64,000 nucleotides of DNA from Paenalcaligenes sp050487225 (GCF_050487225.1 NZ_JBKQGY010000001.1:372001-436000), one strand, 5' to 3'. Positions 17,690-26,553 are shown, numbered from the stretch's first letter. The notes: generated from the letters alone by a model not told the origin. Program-made: numbers and translations.

Positions 17690-18661
17690 TTAAGGTGCGT
17701 CGTCGCCGAACAGTGCTTTCAGTTCAGCCGCATGGGTAGGGCTGGTTTTAGCAATACCGTCCCAACCTGCTTGGTAAGCAATGGCACGTAGCTCTTGGCC
17801 GGCTTCGTCAGACAGCGTAATGGTTTCTACGCCAGCTTCGGCCTGACGTGCTTTTTCTTGTTCAGCACGCTGCAAGTCTTCTTGGTTTAAGGATTCTACC
17901 CACTCGATTTTTTCTTGTAGGAAAGCTTTTTGTGCATCATCCAGCTTGTTCCAGCTGTTTTTATTCATGAACAAGCTGACCTCTACGTTGTAGAAGCCTG
18001 GGTCTACACGGTATTTGGTTTTCTCTTGCCAGCCTAGGTCTAGTACTCCCACGGAAGGCCAGCCGTAGCCATCGACCACACCACGCTCAAGGGCTGTGTA
18101 GACCTCGCCGGGAGGCACTTGTAAGGCTGACGCACCTAACGCTTGGAAGAAAGCCAAATACGTAGGTACACTGCGCAGCTTCATTTTCTTCAAGTCGCTG
18201 GCTTGGTTAATGGGTTTGTTGGTGTAGATGTGATATTGCAAACCATCGGTAATTCGCGCCAGCCATAGCATGTTGGCTTTGTCTTGGTGCAGTTTGTCCA
18301 TCAGCGCATGACCACCATTGGCGCGCAGCTCTTGAATGGAGCGGTCGGTCAAGGTCATAGCCAAGGCCTCGGGTACCAGATTGGCATGAAACACGGCAGA
18401 GCTGTTGGCCAGATCAACCACGCCAGCACGTACGGCATTACCTACTTCAAACGTGGGAATGGCTTCGGGGCCACCCATAAACTGAATTTGTACTAGCCCT
18501 TTACCGTCTTCGTTAACCTTGTCTACGAAAACTTTGAAGCGGTCGGTAAAGAAGGTGTCGGTGTTAAAGGCACTGACGGCTTTTAGGGTGACTTCTTCAG
18601 CCTGAACGCTGAAGAAGGTGCATGACAATAGGGCAGCACCCAGCAGTGTGCGTTTGATCAT
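17690..18661 (-). CDS. TRAP transporter substrate-binding protein (DctP-like)
   Basis: A periplasmic solute receptor of 323 aa with a Sec signal peptide ending at FFSVQAEE. The DctP fold is supported by the carboxylate-binding region KLRSVPTYLAFFQALGASALQVPPGEVYTALERGVVDGYGWP near 140-180, where the Arg of KLRS normally salt-bridges the ligand carboxylate. It heads the operon that continues into the two permeases and the PanE-like gene. Confidence 0.9.
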   Translation of the reverse strand: MIKRTLLGAALLSCTFFSVQAEEVTLKAVSAFNTDTFFTDRFKVFVDKVNEDGKGLVQIQFMGGPEAIPTFEVGNAVRAGVVDLANSSAVFHANLVPEALAMTLTDRSIQELRANGGHALMDKLHQDKANMLWLARITDGLQYHIYTNKPINQASDLKKMKLRSVPTYLAFFQALGASALQVPPGEVYTALERGVVDGYGWPSVGVLDLGWQEKTKYRVDPGFYNVEVSLFMNKNSWNKLDDAQKAFLQEKIEWVESLNQEDLQRAEQEKARQAEAGVETITLSDEAGQELRAIAYQAGWDGIAKTSPTHAAELKALFGDDAP

Positions 18662-18715
18662 GATGGTTGTCTCCGTTCCTTGTAATGATCATTTTTAATG
18701 TATTTGTTTTCATAT

Positions 18716-18729
18716 TTTTAATACTAAAT
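18716..18729 (-). promoter_or_regulatory. Candidate operator, GTTTAGTNNTAAA-like
   Basis: On the minus strand this reads ATTTAGTATTAAAA, about 55 bp before the TRAP binding-protein start. It is one of seven similar sites found upstream of catabolic operons in this window. It is AT-rich, so chance occurrence cannot be excluded. Confidence 0.35.
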
Positions 18730-18745
18730 ATATTACTGATGAAAT

Positions 18746-18783
18746 AAAAAAAAGGCATCTAGGGGTTTGCGCTAGTGCCTTTA
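18746..18783 (-). terminator. Intrinsic terminator of the flavoprotein gene
   Basis: On the minus strand AAAGGCA and an inner CTAG are followed by a loop, then CTAG, TGCCTTT and a run of nine T. It lies just after the stop at 18807 and before the TRAP promoter, so the two units are separately transcribed. Confidence 0.88.
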
Positions 18784-18806
18784 GGGGGAACGGAAACAGA
18801 CTGAAA

Positions 18807-19424
18807 TTAGGTGGGTCTACGCATATCAAATAGCGTGTCGTCAGAGACTTCAAAGAAGTCACCAGGGCCACCACCCCGCAAGATAGGTTGTGCAGCAGCG
18901 GTGTGATACACACCGTCTTTAATGAGGGTGGGCGAGATATGTACGGCCACCACTTCGCCTAAGACCATCCAGGTATCGCTTTGCCCGTCCAGTTTTTGTA
19001 GGGGGAAGTGCTGTGTGACACGGCACTCTAGCGAGACTGGGCTTTCGCCTACGCGAGGCGCGGCAATCATCTGGCCCGGCACAGGCGTGAGCTTGCTGAG
19101 TTCGAACTCGTTTACGGGCTGCTCTAGGCTGCTGAGGTTCATGGGTACAGCAAGCGGACGAGTGGCTAAATTCCATGTAAATACGCCGGTTTCAATGGCA
19201 TTACGCACGCTATCTTTGTAGCCCACACTAGAAAACGCAATGATGGGCGGGCGGTAATTAAAAATATTACAGAAGCTGTAAGGGGCTAAGTTGGTTTCGC
19301 CTTGGGCATTCTGTGTACCAATCCAGCCAATCACACGTGGGCCCACAATGGCGCTGATAGGGTCGTAGCGTAAACCGTGGCCTTGGCTGGGTTCGTAGGT
19401 ATGGTAATCGTGCTGCATGGTCAA
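18807..19424 (-). CDS. Flavin reductase-like FMN-binding protein (DIM6/NTAB family)
   Basis: A soluble split-barrel flavoprotein of 205 aa. The family pattern GPRVIGWIGTQNAQGETNLAPYSFCNIFNYRPPIIAF is present at residues 28-65 in pieces, followed by KDSVRNAIETGVFTWNLAT. Members either supply reduced flavin to monooxygenases or act as oxidoreductases and oxygenases themselves. It is monocistronic, divergent from the AraC regulator, and ends in a strong terminator. The nearby StyA-type operon already has its own small flavin reductase, so this larger protein may have a different job. Confidence 0.83.
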   Translation of the reverse strand: MTMQHDYHTYEPSQGHGLRYDPISAIVGPRVIGWIGTQNAQGETNLAPYSFCNIFNYRPPIIAFSSVGYKDSVRNAIETGVFTWNLATRPLAVPMNLSSLEQPVNEFELSKLTPVPGQMIAAPRVGESPVSLECRVTQHFPLQKLDGQSDTWMVLGEVVAVHISPTLIKDGVYHTAAAQPILRGGGPGDFFEVSDDTLFDMRRPT

Positions 19425-19488
19425 TCTTGTCTCCTAAGCACTAACGGATAGATAGTTGTTGGGGAATATACGTATAGGGTTCAATATA

Positions 19489-19502
19489 CTTTATAACTAA
19501 AC
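19489..19502 (-). promoter_or_regulatory. Candidate operator in the flavoprotein/araC divergent promoter
   Basis: The minus strand reads GTTTAGTTATAAAG, 65 bp before the flavoprotein start and about 80 bp before the AraC-family start. Nearby at 19464-19488 are GAATATA and CAATATA. It belongs to the candidate operator set and is close to the two best copies (43389 and 51972). Confidence 0.4.
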
Positions 19503-19583
19503 TATATTGGCTGCCAACCTAGAAAAAAACGCATTCTGTTGATCGTTTCGGGTTTTTGTTAACTTGTTTTCCGAGTATCTGCC

Positions 19584-20567
19584 ATGAGCAATGATTCTGT
19601 TTCTTGGGAAAACGTTATGTCTACGGATGCTGATCAGGTGAAAACAATGATCAGTAGTATGTTGACGCCACATAAACTTAGCCTCTTAAAGGCAAGTTCC
19701 TTGCAGTCCTGTATACGCCACGCCAACTTTGGTCAGGTGGATGTAATACGGCTGGGCTATGGGGCGCATGTGCGCATACAGCCAGACGACTTGGTGGACT
19801 ATTACCTCATACAGATTCCGCAATATGGTCAGGCAACGGTACGCTGCGGAGCAGAAGAAGTAGAGTCCATGCCGGGTGTGGCATCGGTATTAAGCCCAAA
19901 CGCCGAAATAGACATGAGTTGGCAAGCCAGCAACGAGCAGATCATGATCAAGGTAGACCGTTTGTTGTTAGAGCAAACGGCTCAAGACATGGGCATGGAC
20001 TCTATGGTGAACGGCGTGCATTTTCCGGCCAAGTTCGAATGCCATCGTTCGGTTAGTTGGCAGTTGATGTTGCGCTACTTAGTAGACTGCGCCCGCAATT
20101 CGCTCTCCATGCAACGATCCCCTTTATTGGTTAGGCAGATAGAGCAGTTGGTGGTGACCACCTTGTTGGGCGAGCATCCCCCTGTAATGCAATCAGGGCT
20201 AAATCGCTTACGCAGCAGTATTTTGCCTAGGCACATTAAACAAGTAGAAAATTACCTGCACGAGCATATAGATCAGCCCATCAACTTAGCGCTGTTGGCG
20301 GCTCAGGCACAGGTGAGTGTACGTACGTTACAGGTGGCATTTAAAGAGCATTGTGGCGTCAGTCCCATGCAGTATCTACGACAACTACGCTTAGAGCGCG
20401 TACGTGCCGATTTACTCACGCATGGTGATTCGCTGGAATGCTCGGTGGCAGATATTGCGATGCGCTGGGGCTTTGCCCACTTAGGGCGTTTTAGCGCGGC
20501 GTACAAAGACAGATTTGGCGAAACGCCTAGCCAGAGTCTGCAACGTTTGCGGCAGAGCCCTGTCTAG
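19584..20567 (+). CDS. AraC family transcriptional regulator
   Basis: A 327-aa activator-type regulator. The first ~200 residues fit the AraC-binding-like domain of the NahR/AndR/XylS-type aromatic regulators (PF14525-like), and the C-terminal ~100 residues hold the two helix-turn-helix motifs: INLALLAAQAQVSVRTLQVAFKE and the second with VADIAMRWGFAHLGRFSAAYKDRFGETPSQSL. It is convergent with the StyA-type operon (stop codons 10 bp apart) and divergent from the flavoprotein gene, which makes control of one or both likely. The effector is unknown. Confidence 0.88.
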   Translation: MSNDSVSWENVMSTDADQVKTMISSMLTPHKLSLLKASSLQSCIRHANFGQVDVIRLGYGAHVRIQPDDLVDYYLIQIPQYGQATVRCGAEEVESMPGVASVLSPNAEIDMSWQASNEQIMIKVDRLLLEQTAQDMGMDSMVNGVHFPAKFECHRSVSWQLMLRYLVDCARNSLSMQRSPLLVRQIEQLVVTTLLGEHPPVMQSGLNRLRSSILPRHIKQVENYLHEHIDQPINLALLAAQAQVSVRTLQVAFKEHCGVSPMQYLRQLRLERVRADLLTHGDSLECSVADIAMRWGFAHLGRFSAAYKDRFGETPSQSLQRLRQSPV

Positions 20568-20576
20568 GCGCTATCA

Positions 20577-22166
20577 CTACTTTTTACAGATACGCTGTGC
20601 GGCTAAGTAGCCAGACTGACCACCTAACCCAGGGCCAGGGTGCACCGAGGCACCAATCTGAAACAGATTAGGAATAGGGGTGCGGCCAGTACGTGTCTTG
20701 GCGTTACCTGCAAAGGGGCGCATAAAGAAAAACTGATCTGGCGAGCACACGCCTGAATACGGATCGCCACCTACCAAGTTCATATTCCACGCTTCTAAAT
20801 CAGCCGGGCTATAGGCTTTGCTACCGATAATATGCTGACTAAAACCGGGCATCACAGTTTCTAAACGTTGTCTGACGCGTTCTACCATGCCATCACGCAA
20901 TGCATCGTTCCAGCGCCCGTCTGCCGGAATAGGCAGTTCATTGGCGACGTCGGCCTTAACCGTAGAGGGCATGTCTTGCATTTGCACCCACAGTATCCAA
21001 CTGCCTTCGGGGGCACGGCTAGGGTCTACCGCTAATGGCTGGCCTACTGCCAAGGTGGGTTTTGCAGGCAACCATCCATTATTGGCCTCTACTACCGAAG
21101 CACACACTTGCTCCATGCTTTCGGTGACGTGCACCATGGGTACGTGTATGAGCTCAGGGTTTAGCCAGTGGGGGCGTTCTTTCAACGCAAAGTGTATTTG
21201 CATGCCACCACGCCCGTATCTATAGCGCTTGGCCAGTTGTTGATACTCAGGGCCGGCCGTAGGTAGCAGTGTTTCGTACAGTTGATTAGGTGTAACGTTG
21301 CAGACCACGGCTTTGCTTGCCATGAAACGCTCTTGGGTAGCTGTGCGCACACCTATAGCCCTGCCATTTTCGACTAGGACTTCGTCTACGTGTTGACCAG
21401 TGAGCACGTGGCCACCACGTTCTTCAATAACGCGTATAAAGGCTTCCACTAACTTATAGCTGCCGCCTTCCACGACGGGCATGCCACCCGCCACAACGGC
21501 AGCAAAAGTCAGTTTACCTATCAGTGAGGAGGCTGCTTCATCAGGGCCTAAGCCACTGTGCAGTACCCACGGTGCAATCAAGGCGCGGCTAAGGTCGTTT
21601 TGCAGGGCATATTCAGCCCAACGCCTAAAGTTTTCTAAGGAGTCGGATGCAAAGTGCAGCATGCCATCAAGGCCACGTTGACGCCATGACGAGAACAGCA
21701 GCTTGCTGGTTTTCCAACTGTAGGGGTCGTTACCCATTAGCCCAAAGACCAACGCCGCATCATTGCCGAAAATCTGAGCCGCCGCTTGGCCTATGGCGTC
21801 GCCATCCCCCTGGGCAATGGCATTTAAACGCTGCACGGTGTCTTCCATGTCTTGGCGTAAGGCAATGCCCGTACCATGTGGCGTAGCTAGCCCCGTACTG
21901 TAGTCGCCAGACACAAAACGCAGCCCAGCATCGGCCAGCGGTTGCGCGAGCTCGGCGTAGGCGGCACCCCCAACAAACAGGGGGTACCAACTGGAAAACA
22001 CATCGTGGGTAAAGCCGGGGAAGAGTTCCTCGGTGCGAATGCAGCCGCCCGCGACGGGGTTGCGTTCCAGTACCGTTACCGTTAACCCTCTACAGGCGAG
22101 TAGGGCGGCACAACATAAGGAGTTGATGCCGCTGCCCACTACCACCACATCCTGATGTTGTGGCAT
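20577..22166 (-). CDS. FAD-dependent oxidoreductase, phytoene-desaturase-like
   Basis: A 529-aa flavoprotein with the N-terminal dinucleotide-binding motif VVVGSGINSLCCAALLACRG (residues 8-27), the following VLERNPVAGGC, and the C-terminal FAD motif IPNLFQIGASVHPGPGLGGQSGY. This pattern is that of the CrtI/amine-oxidase-like family. No carotenoid genes are near. It is the last gene of the monooxygenase operon, starting 3 bp after the flavin reductase stop, so it probably oxidises an intermediate of that pathway; dioxindole to isatin is one possibility, which is inference. Confidence 0.85.
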   Translation of the reverse strand: MPQHQDVVVVGSGINSLCCAALLACRGLTVTVLERNPVAGGCIRTEELFPGFTHDVFSSWYPLFVGGAAYAELAQPLADAGLRFVSGDYSTGLATPHGTGIALRQDMEDTVQRLNAIAQGDGDAIGQAAAQIFGNDAALVFGLMGNDPYSWKTSKLLFSSWRQRGLDGMLHFASDSLENFRRWAEYALQNDLSRALIAPWVLHSGLGPDEAASSLIGKLTFAAVVAGGMPVVEGGSYKLVEAFIRVIEERGGHVLTGQHVDEVLVENGRAIGVRTATQERFMASKAVVCNVTPNQLYETLLPTAGPEYQQLAKRYRYGRGGMQIHFALKERPHWLNPELIHVPMVHVTESMEQVCASVVEANNGWLPAKPTLAVGQPLAVDPSRAPEGSWILWVQMQDMPSTVKADVANELPIPADGRWNDALRDGMVERVRQRLETVMPGFSQHIIGSKAYSPADLEAWNMNLVGGDPYSGVCSPDQFFFMRPFAGNAKTRTGRTPIPNLFQIGASVHPGPGLGGQSGYLAAQRICKK

Positions 22167-22169
22167 GAA

Positions 22170-22697
22170 TTAGTCTCCTGATTGTTGTTGTAGATGGGTG
22201 AAGCTACCTCGGTGAAATACTGCTGGTGCTTGATTAGGAACCGTGTCGTGACGAATAACTTTGCCAATAAACAGCGTGTGGTCCCCCCCATCGTGTTGGT
22301 TATGATTTTCGCAGATAAAGGTCGCTAAACAGTCATCAATTACGGGAATCCCCTCATCACAACTGTAGTGGCTCACTAACGAAAATTTGTCTTCCAACCG
22401 TGAGTTGGCAAAGCCCAGCGCGGCTTCTACTTGATTCTGACTGATCACATGAATAGCAAAATGTTTGCAGTCCTGAAAAAAGGCGAGGCTAGGTGAATGC
22501 TTCACCAAACTCCATAACACCAACGGAGGGTCTAGCGACAGAGAGGCAAAGGAGTTGATGGTCAGGCCTACAGGCCGTCCTTCGGGGCTGCGTGTGGTAA
22601 CAATGGCAACTCCCGTAGGAAAGTGCCCCAGCGCCTGCCTGAAGGTACGGCTGTCAAAGGTGACCGTTTCCTGAACAAGTTCAGCCTGTGTGGACAT
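22170..22697 (-). CDS. Flavin reductase component of a two-component monooxygenase
   Basis: A 175-aa NAD(P)H:flavin reductase of the HpaC/StyB type. It has FRQALGHFPTGVAIVTT (residues 18-34), the flavin-contacting GLTINSFASLSLDPPLVLWSL and the C-terminal HTLFIGKVIRHD. It would hand reduced FAD to the oxygenase encoded 19 bp upstream, as in styrene and indole monooxygenases. A good AGGAGAG site precedes the ATG. Confidence 0.9.
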   Translation of the reverse strand: MSTQAELVQETVTFDSRTFRQALGHFPTGVAIVTTRSPEGRPVGLTINSFASLSLDPPLVLWSLVKHSPSLAFFQDCKHFAIHVISQNQVEAALGFANSRLEDKFSLVSHYSCDEGIPVIDDCLATFICENHNQHDGGDHTLFIGKVIRHDTVPNQAPAVFHRGSFTHLQQQSGD

Positions 22698-22716
22698 GGC
22701 AATCTCTCCTGTACGC

Positions 22717-23964
22717 TTAGGCAGCCGTGGTCTGCTCTTCTGCCAGTTTGGCGATCAGTCCTTGTGCGGAGGGCAGATCTGTCCAAGCCGGGAACAGCGT
22801 GGTGGGGTTGTTAAAGGCATTGGCTAGGAAGTTAGCTAAACGCGGTGAACCGGCGGCATTTCCCAGCAAGGCTAGGGCGGACTCGGTAGGCGGCAACAAC
22901 ATAGAGTTGGTCCAGGCCACAACTTTGCTGGCGTAATCCCAGTAGCTATCAAAGGTGTGCTGCATCCATTGCCTATCAAAGGCTTGTTCGCCACGCGCCA
23001 AGATGCTGTCTAAATACACTTGCGCTGCGCGTGCCGCATTGTTAGAGCCTTGGCCAGTAATAGGGTCGTTCACCACTACAGCGTCACCCATGCCCAGCAC
23101 GATGCGCCCTGATGGCAGCGTCAATACTGGCTTACGCACTGTGGGAGGGAAGCTGCCAGCCAAGTAACCTTGGTCATCGGTAAGCTCTACATTGCGACAG
23201 CGATCGCCTTCCCATGGCAAGAATTCCTGCAAGAAAGACACACTGCGTTCTAAATGCTCTTGTGGCGAGGTGGTGTCGCGGAAGCGGTCTAAGGGGCCGC
23301 CTGGAATGCCCTCAAACACCATGATGTCGCAGGGGCCAGACAAGGTGAGTGAGGGGAATACAAAGTATTCGCCCACACCGGGGATGAAGTTAAAGGATAC
23401 CCGCGAGAACTCAGGCATGGGCTCTAAACCGTGCACATACGTCAGGGCTAAGGCGCGTTGCGGTTTGTCGAAAGGAGAGCGTTCTGCATCACGTTCAAAC
23501 AGACGTACCACTTCGCCTTTGCCTGCGGCCAGAATAGTGAGCTCGTATTCTTCAGCGATACGTTCTAATTCGGCAACGCCTACATCTTCCATGATCAAAC
23601 GTCCGCCGCGTTTCTCAAACTCTTCCAGCCATACCGGCATTTTTAAACGCTGGTCGGTAGCTTGAGCAGGGCGCTCAATGCGGCTGGCCCAGTCCAATAG
23701 TTTGGTGTCGGGCTTGTCGGGGTTGGGCAGAGCAAAGCCAATACCTTCTACAGGAGGGCATTCATCATCCCAATAGTTAATACCTAAGCGTCGTTCTACA
23801 TCTAGCGCATGGGGGAACATACACTGGCTAGACATCACACGCCCCTGGCGAATTTGATCTGGCGTGCGGTTGGTGTACAGGGCAACGTCATAGCCTTTGT
23901 CTAGCAGGCCAAAGGCTACGGGCATACCAGCCTGACCACCACCGATAATGGCAACTTTACGCAT
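22717..23964 (-). CDS. StyA-type flavin monooxygenase (styrene/indole monooxygenase family)
   Basis: A 415-aa single-component oxygenase that would use reduced FAD from the partner reductase. It has the N-terminal GGGQAGMPVAFGLLDKGYDV (residues 8-27), QGRVMSSQCMFPHAL, which is typical of StyA, and the C-terminal FAD motif LGMGDAVVVNDPITGQGSNNAARAA. Family members epoxidise styrene or indole. The presence of an SDR and flavin reductase in the same operon is the arrangement described for indole oxidation operons of the iif/ind type in Acinetobacter and Cupriavidus. Indole is therefore my preferred substrate; styrene genes such as styC or styD are not seen nearby. Confidence 0.88.
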   Translation of the reverse strand: MRKVAIIGGGQAGMPVAFGLLDKGYDVALYTNRTPDQIRQGRVMSSQCMFPHALDVERRLGINYWDDECPPVEGIGFALPNPDKPDTKLLDWASRIERPAQATDQRLKMPVWLEEFEKRGGRLIMEDVGVAELERIAEEYELTILAAGKGEVVRLFERDAERSPFDKPQRALALTYVHGLEPMPEFSRVSFNFIPGVGEYFVFPSLTLSGPCDIMVFEGIPGGPLDRFRDTTSPQEHLERSVSFLQEFLPWEGDRCRNVELTDDQGYLAGSFPPTVRKPVLTLPSGRIVLGMGDAVVVNDPITGQGSNNAARAAQVYLDSILARGEQAFDRQWMQHTFDSYWDYASKVVAWTNSMLLPPTESALALLGNAAGSPRLANFLANAFNNPTTLFPAWTDLPSAQGLIAKLAEEQTTAA

Positions 23965-23996
23965 AAGAGTCTCCTAATTATTCTGATAAAAGTGCG

Positions 23997-24785
23997 TTAT
24001 TGAGCAAGTTTGGGAATGGCAGGAACGTTTTGTTCCGGCCCCATGGCGGAATAGCCACCGTCCACGGCGTAGTCGGCTCCGGTGACAAAGCTGGCACAGT
24101 CAGACAGTAAAAATGCCACCACTTCGCCTACTTCTTCGGGGTTGCCTACGCGGCCCAATAAATGGAAAGGTGCGGCAACCTTGTCGGTTTTGTAGCGGTT
24201 GCCGTTGGTTAAGGAATGCATCACCTTGGACCACGTCCACCCCGGGGACACAGAGTTCACCCGTATGTGATCAGGGGCGAAATCCATGGCAAGACTACGG
24301 GTGAGCTGCACAATAGCGGCTTTGGATACCGGGTAGAGCCAGCGGCCAGTTTGTGCAATGGATGAAGAAATGGACGTGAAATTCACAATCGCACCGCCAT
24401 GCTGCTCTTGCAGATAAGGGCGTACTGCCTTACTCATGGCAACCGTGCTGATCACGTTAATATCTAAGGCTTGCTGCCAGTCTTTGCGGGGGGAATTCAT
24501 GCCCTCATCCAAGTAGGAGCAGGCCAAATTCACCAACCCATCTACACGCCCAAAGTGGGCATTAACGGCAGCGATATTGCGGCTGATAGCGGCGTCATCG
24601 GTAATATCAGTGCGCCAGAATCGGCAGCGTTTGGGATCGTTACCAGCGGCAATCTCGCCACCTGCTTCATCAATATCAAAGATAGCAACGCGCGCACCAT
24701 AGCTGGTCAGAACGTTGACTACACCCGTACCAATCAACGTGGCACCGCCCGTGATGATAAAAACCTTGTCTTGTAGACCTTTCAT
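23997..24785 (-). CDS. Short-chain dehydrogenase/reductase (SDR)
   Basis: A classical SDR of 262 aa. The cofactor motif is degenerate, ITGGATLIGTGV (residues 11-22, TGxxxxxG kept), followed by LVNLACSY in place of NNAG, catalytic Ser in NFTSISSSIAQTG, and YPVSKAAI with the Tyr-x3-Lys pair near 155-159. The C-terminal GADYAVDGGYSAMG is standard. It lies between the outer-membrane protein (24 bp) and the monooxygenase (32 bp). In indole operons an SDR acts on the indole epoxide or dioxindole; that role is inferred. Confidence 0.88.
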   Translation of the reverse strand: MKGLQDKVFIITGGATLIGTGVVNVLTSYGARVAIFDIDEAGGEIAAGNDPKRCRFWRTDITDDAAISRNIAAVNAHFGRVDGLVNLACSYLDEGMNSPRKDWQQALDINVISTVAMSKAVRPYLQEQHGGAIVNFTSISSSIAQTGRWLYPVSKAAIVQLTRSLAMDFAPDHIRVNSVSPGWTWSKVMHSLTNGNRYKTDKVAAPFHLLGRVGNPEEVGEVVAFLLSDCASFVTGADYAVDGGYSAMGPEQNVPAIPKLAQ

Positions 24786-24809
24786 ATGAGTCTCCTTGCT
24801 GCGAATACA

Positions 24810-25700
24810 TTAAAAAGGAATGGCGGCTTTCAGCATGAGCTGGTGACCTTTAGGGCGGCTACGTACACCAAAGTCTTGCTGCCATTTGGCGGTGAACAAC
24901 CAGCCACTGGCATTGGCGTAACGCAGAGAGGGGCCAATGCTGAACGCACGAGCTCGGCCATCGCCAGAACGCGGGCCAGAATCGCTGGCAATTTGTTGGT
25001 AGGCATAACCACCAATACCGGCTACGAAACCGTTACCAAAGCCATAGCCCAGCGCGTAATCGGCGTGAATGGCATTACCTGTGCGCGTGCGGGTGTCGTT
25101 ATTGCGGAAGTTAAAATCCACCATTACTTTCAGGTCGGCATTAATCCCGCTGGGCTGCATATAGGTGAATGCAGCAGCCGGTTGAATAGTCCAGTAATTG
25201 CGCCCCAAATTAGCCATCGCGTCTTGGCGGTAGTAGCCCGTAGGCGCCACAAAATCCACCCCCACAACGGCGTGGGCGCTTTCGCTGAAGTGATAGCCCA
25301 GTGCAGGACCAAAGGCGATATCGCCCAGACCGGTTCGGCGCTTACTTTGGCCGAAAGCTTCTTCTTTAACCGTGAGTAGAGGGAACAGGGCATGAAACGC
25401 CAATTGGCCGCCGGCTACTTCAGCGGAAGTTACCCAAACCACACGCGGAGCCACCATATTGACGTCAACGCTGAAATCTTGAATGGGCAGCTTATCGCCG
25501 TGTTTATCGCGTACTGAGTTATAGCTAAGAGAACCGGCATACATCAGCAGGTGGACGCCGGGGCCAGGCAGAGCACCTGAAAGGTAGTTTTCAAGCCCGT
25601 CGGGGTAGATAGGCAAGCCATTACCTTCAATGGCAACAGCGCTATGGCTGATGAGTACCGCTGCGCCACAGGAAAGACGCACGAGGGTGTTTTTTAACAT
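24810..25700 (-). CDS. Outer-membrane beta-barrel, MetA-pathway-of-phenol-degradation family
   Basis: A 296-aa exported protein with a signal peptide ending near SAVAIEGN and many alternating beta strands finishing in an aromatic residue (LMLKAAIPF), as expected of an outer-membrane barrel. The N-terminal GLPIYPDGLENYLSGALPGPGVH and the LGDIAFGPALGYH segment match the Phenol_MetA_deg family (PF13557), which is found with hydrophobic aromatic degradation genes and is thought to help uptake. It is the first gene of the StyA-type operon. Confidence 0.82.
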   Translation of the reverse strand: MLKNTLVRLSCGAAVLISHSAVAIEGNGLPIYPDGLENYLSGALPGPGVHLLMYAGSLSYNSVRDKHGDKLPIQDFSVDVNMVAPRVVWVTSAEVAGGQLAFHALFPLLTVKEEAFGQSKRRTGLGDIAFGPALGYHFSESAHAVVGVDFVAPTGYYRQDAMANLGRNYWTIQPAAAFTYMQPSGINADLKVMVDFNFRNNDTRTRTGNAIHADYALGYGFGNGFVAGIGGYAYQQIASDSGPRSGDGRARAFSIGPSLRYANASGWLFTAKWQQDFGVRSRPKGHQLMLKAAIPF

Positions 25701-25998
25701 GAGGAACTGTCTCCACTGTTATTGTGATTGTGGGTGAGACAGATGGTAGGGTGGGGGTGAAAGCGTGGTCTAGCCGCTTTCCGCAAGCACTATCCACTTA
25801 GCGAAATTACTTTAGATTTCAAGGGAAAACCCCAGCAGTAGGGGCCAGGCTTGGCGTAAGGCGCGGTGAAGATAGACGTCTATTGGCTGCTCTAGGTCTA
25901 CGGGTAACTTTATAATGTCAGCAACTGGCCAGAAGCAACTGTGGTGAAATTCCAGAGCGTAGTTCTACCGTATTTCTTCGGTTTTTTGAGAGTGAATA

Positions 25999-26472
25999 AT
26001 GTTTACTAATATTGACGGCATTTTCTATAGAGCCATTGATCCTGCATACAGAGCTTATGCGCTATCCGGATCACAAAGCGCGGGACGCTATTCAAGTAGC
26101 ACGCAACCCACGCTCTATCTGAGTTCGTCGCGTGAAGGGGTAGACGCAGCGATGCAAGCCCACAAACAGAATCGCAGTAGTAAGTTAGAAGTGCTCAGTT
26201 TTCATGTCGTGGCCAAGAACATTGTCGATCTTCGCAATCCGTTGGCGTTGTCTGCGGCAGAGGTAAACATTGAAGATGCTATCGCTTCATGGCAAGAGCT
26301 TGTAGCTAGAGGTGCAACACCACCTTCGTGGACAGTTCGTGATCGTCTCGTGGCTTGCGGTGCAAACGGGTTGATTGATCCCTCAAGAAAAGCACCAGGC
26401 CTGTGGCATCTGGTTTTGTTTTCTTGGAATCAGAATGATGCGCCGCAAGTTCATCTTGTGGATGAGGCATAA
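25999..26472 (+). CDS. RES-domain protein
   Basis: A 157-aa protein with the RES-domain landmarks: FYRAIDPAYRAYALSG near the N-terminus, then SAGRYSSSTQPTLYLSSS and the late GLIDPSRKAPGLWHLVLF. RES toxins of the RES-Xre systems are NAD+-degrading phosphorylases related to ADP-ribosyltransferases. A typical partner would be an Xre/DUF2384 antitoxin directly upstream; the 298 bp upstream (25701-25998) contain no such gene and I see nothing else there. It could be a solitary RES enzyme or one whose antitoxin has been lost. Confidence 0.78.
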   Translation: MFTNIDGIFYRAIDPAYRAYALSGSQSAGRYSSSTQPTLYLSSSREGVDAAMQAHKQNRSSKLEVLSFHVVAKNIVDLRNPLALSAAEVNIEDAIASWQELVARGATPPSWTVRDRLVACGANGLIDPSRKAPGLWHLVLFSWNQNDAPQVHLVDEA

Positions 26473-26553
26473 ATGAATTCTATAATGTCCGCCATATGCA
26501 CCTACTTACCATAACGAACCCTGAAAACCGATAAGGGTTCCTGTTGAAACACG

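Noticed and set aside
22717..23964. Naming the oxygenase styA with styrene as substrate
   Set aside because: No styrene oxide isomerase or phenylacetaldehyde dehydrogenase lies nearby, whereas an SDR and isatin-related genes point to indole; no symbol is given.
26516..26540. Hairpin GAACCCT/AGGGTTC before rlmF as a riboswitch or attenuator
   Set aside because: A single short stem without a T-run or conserved aptamer features is not enough.
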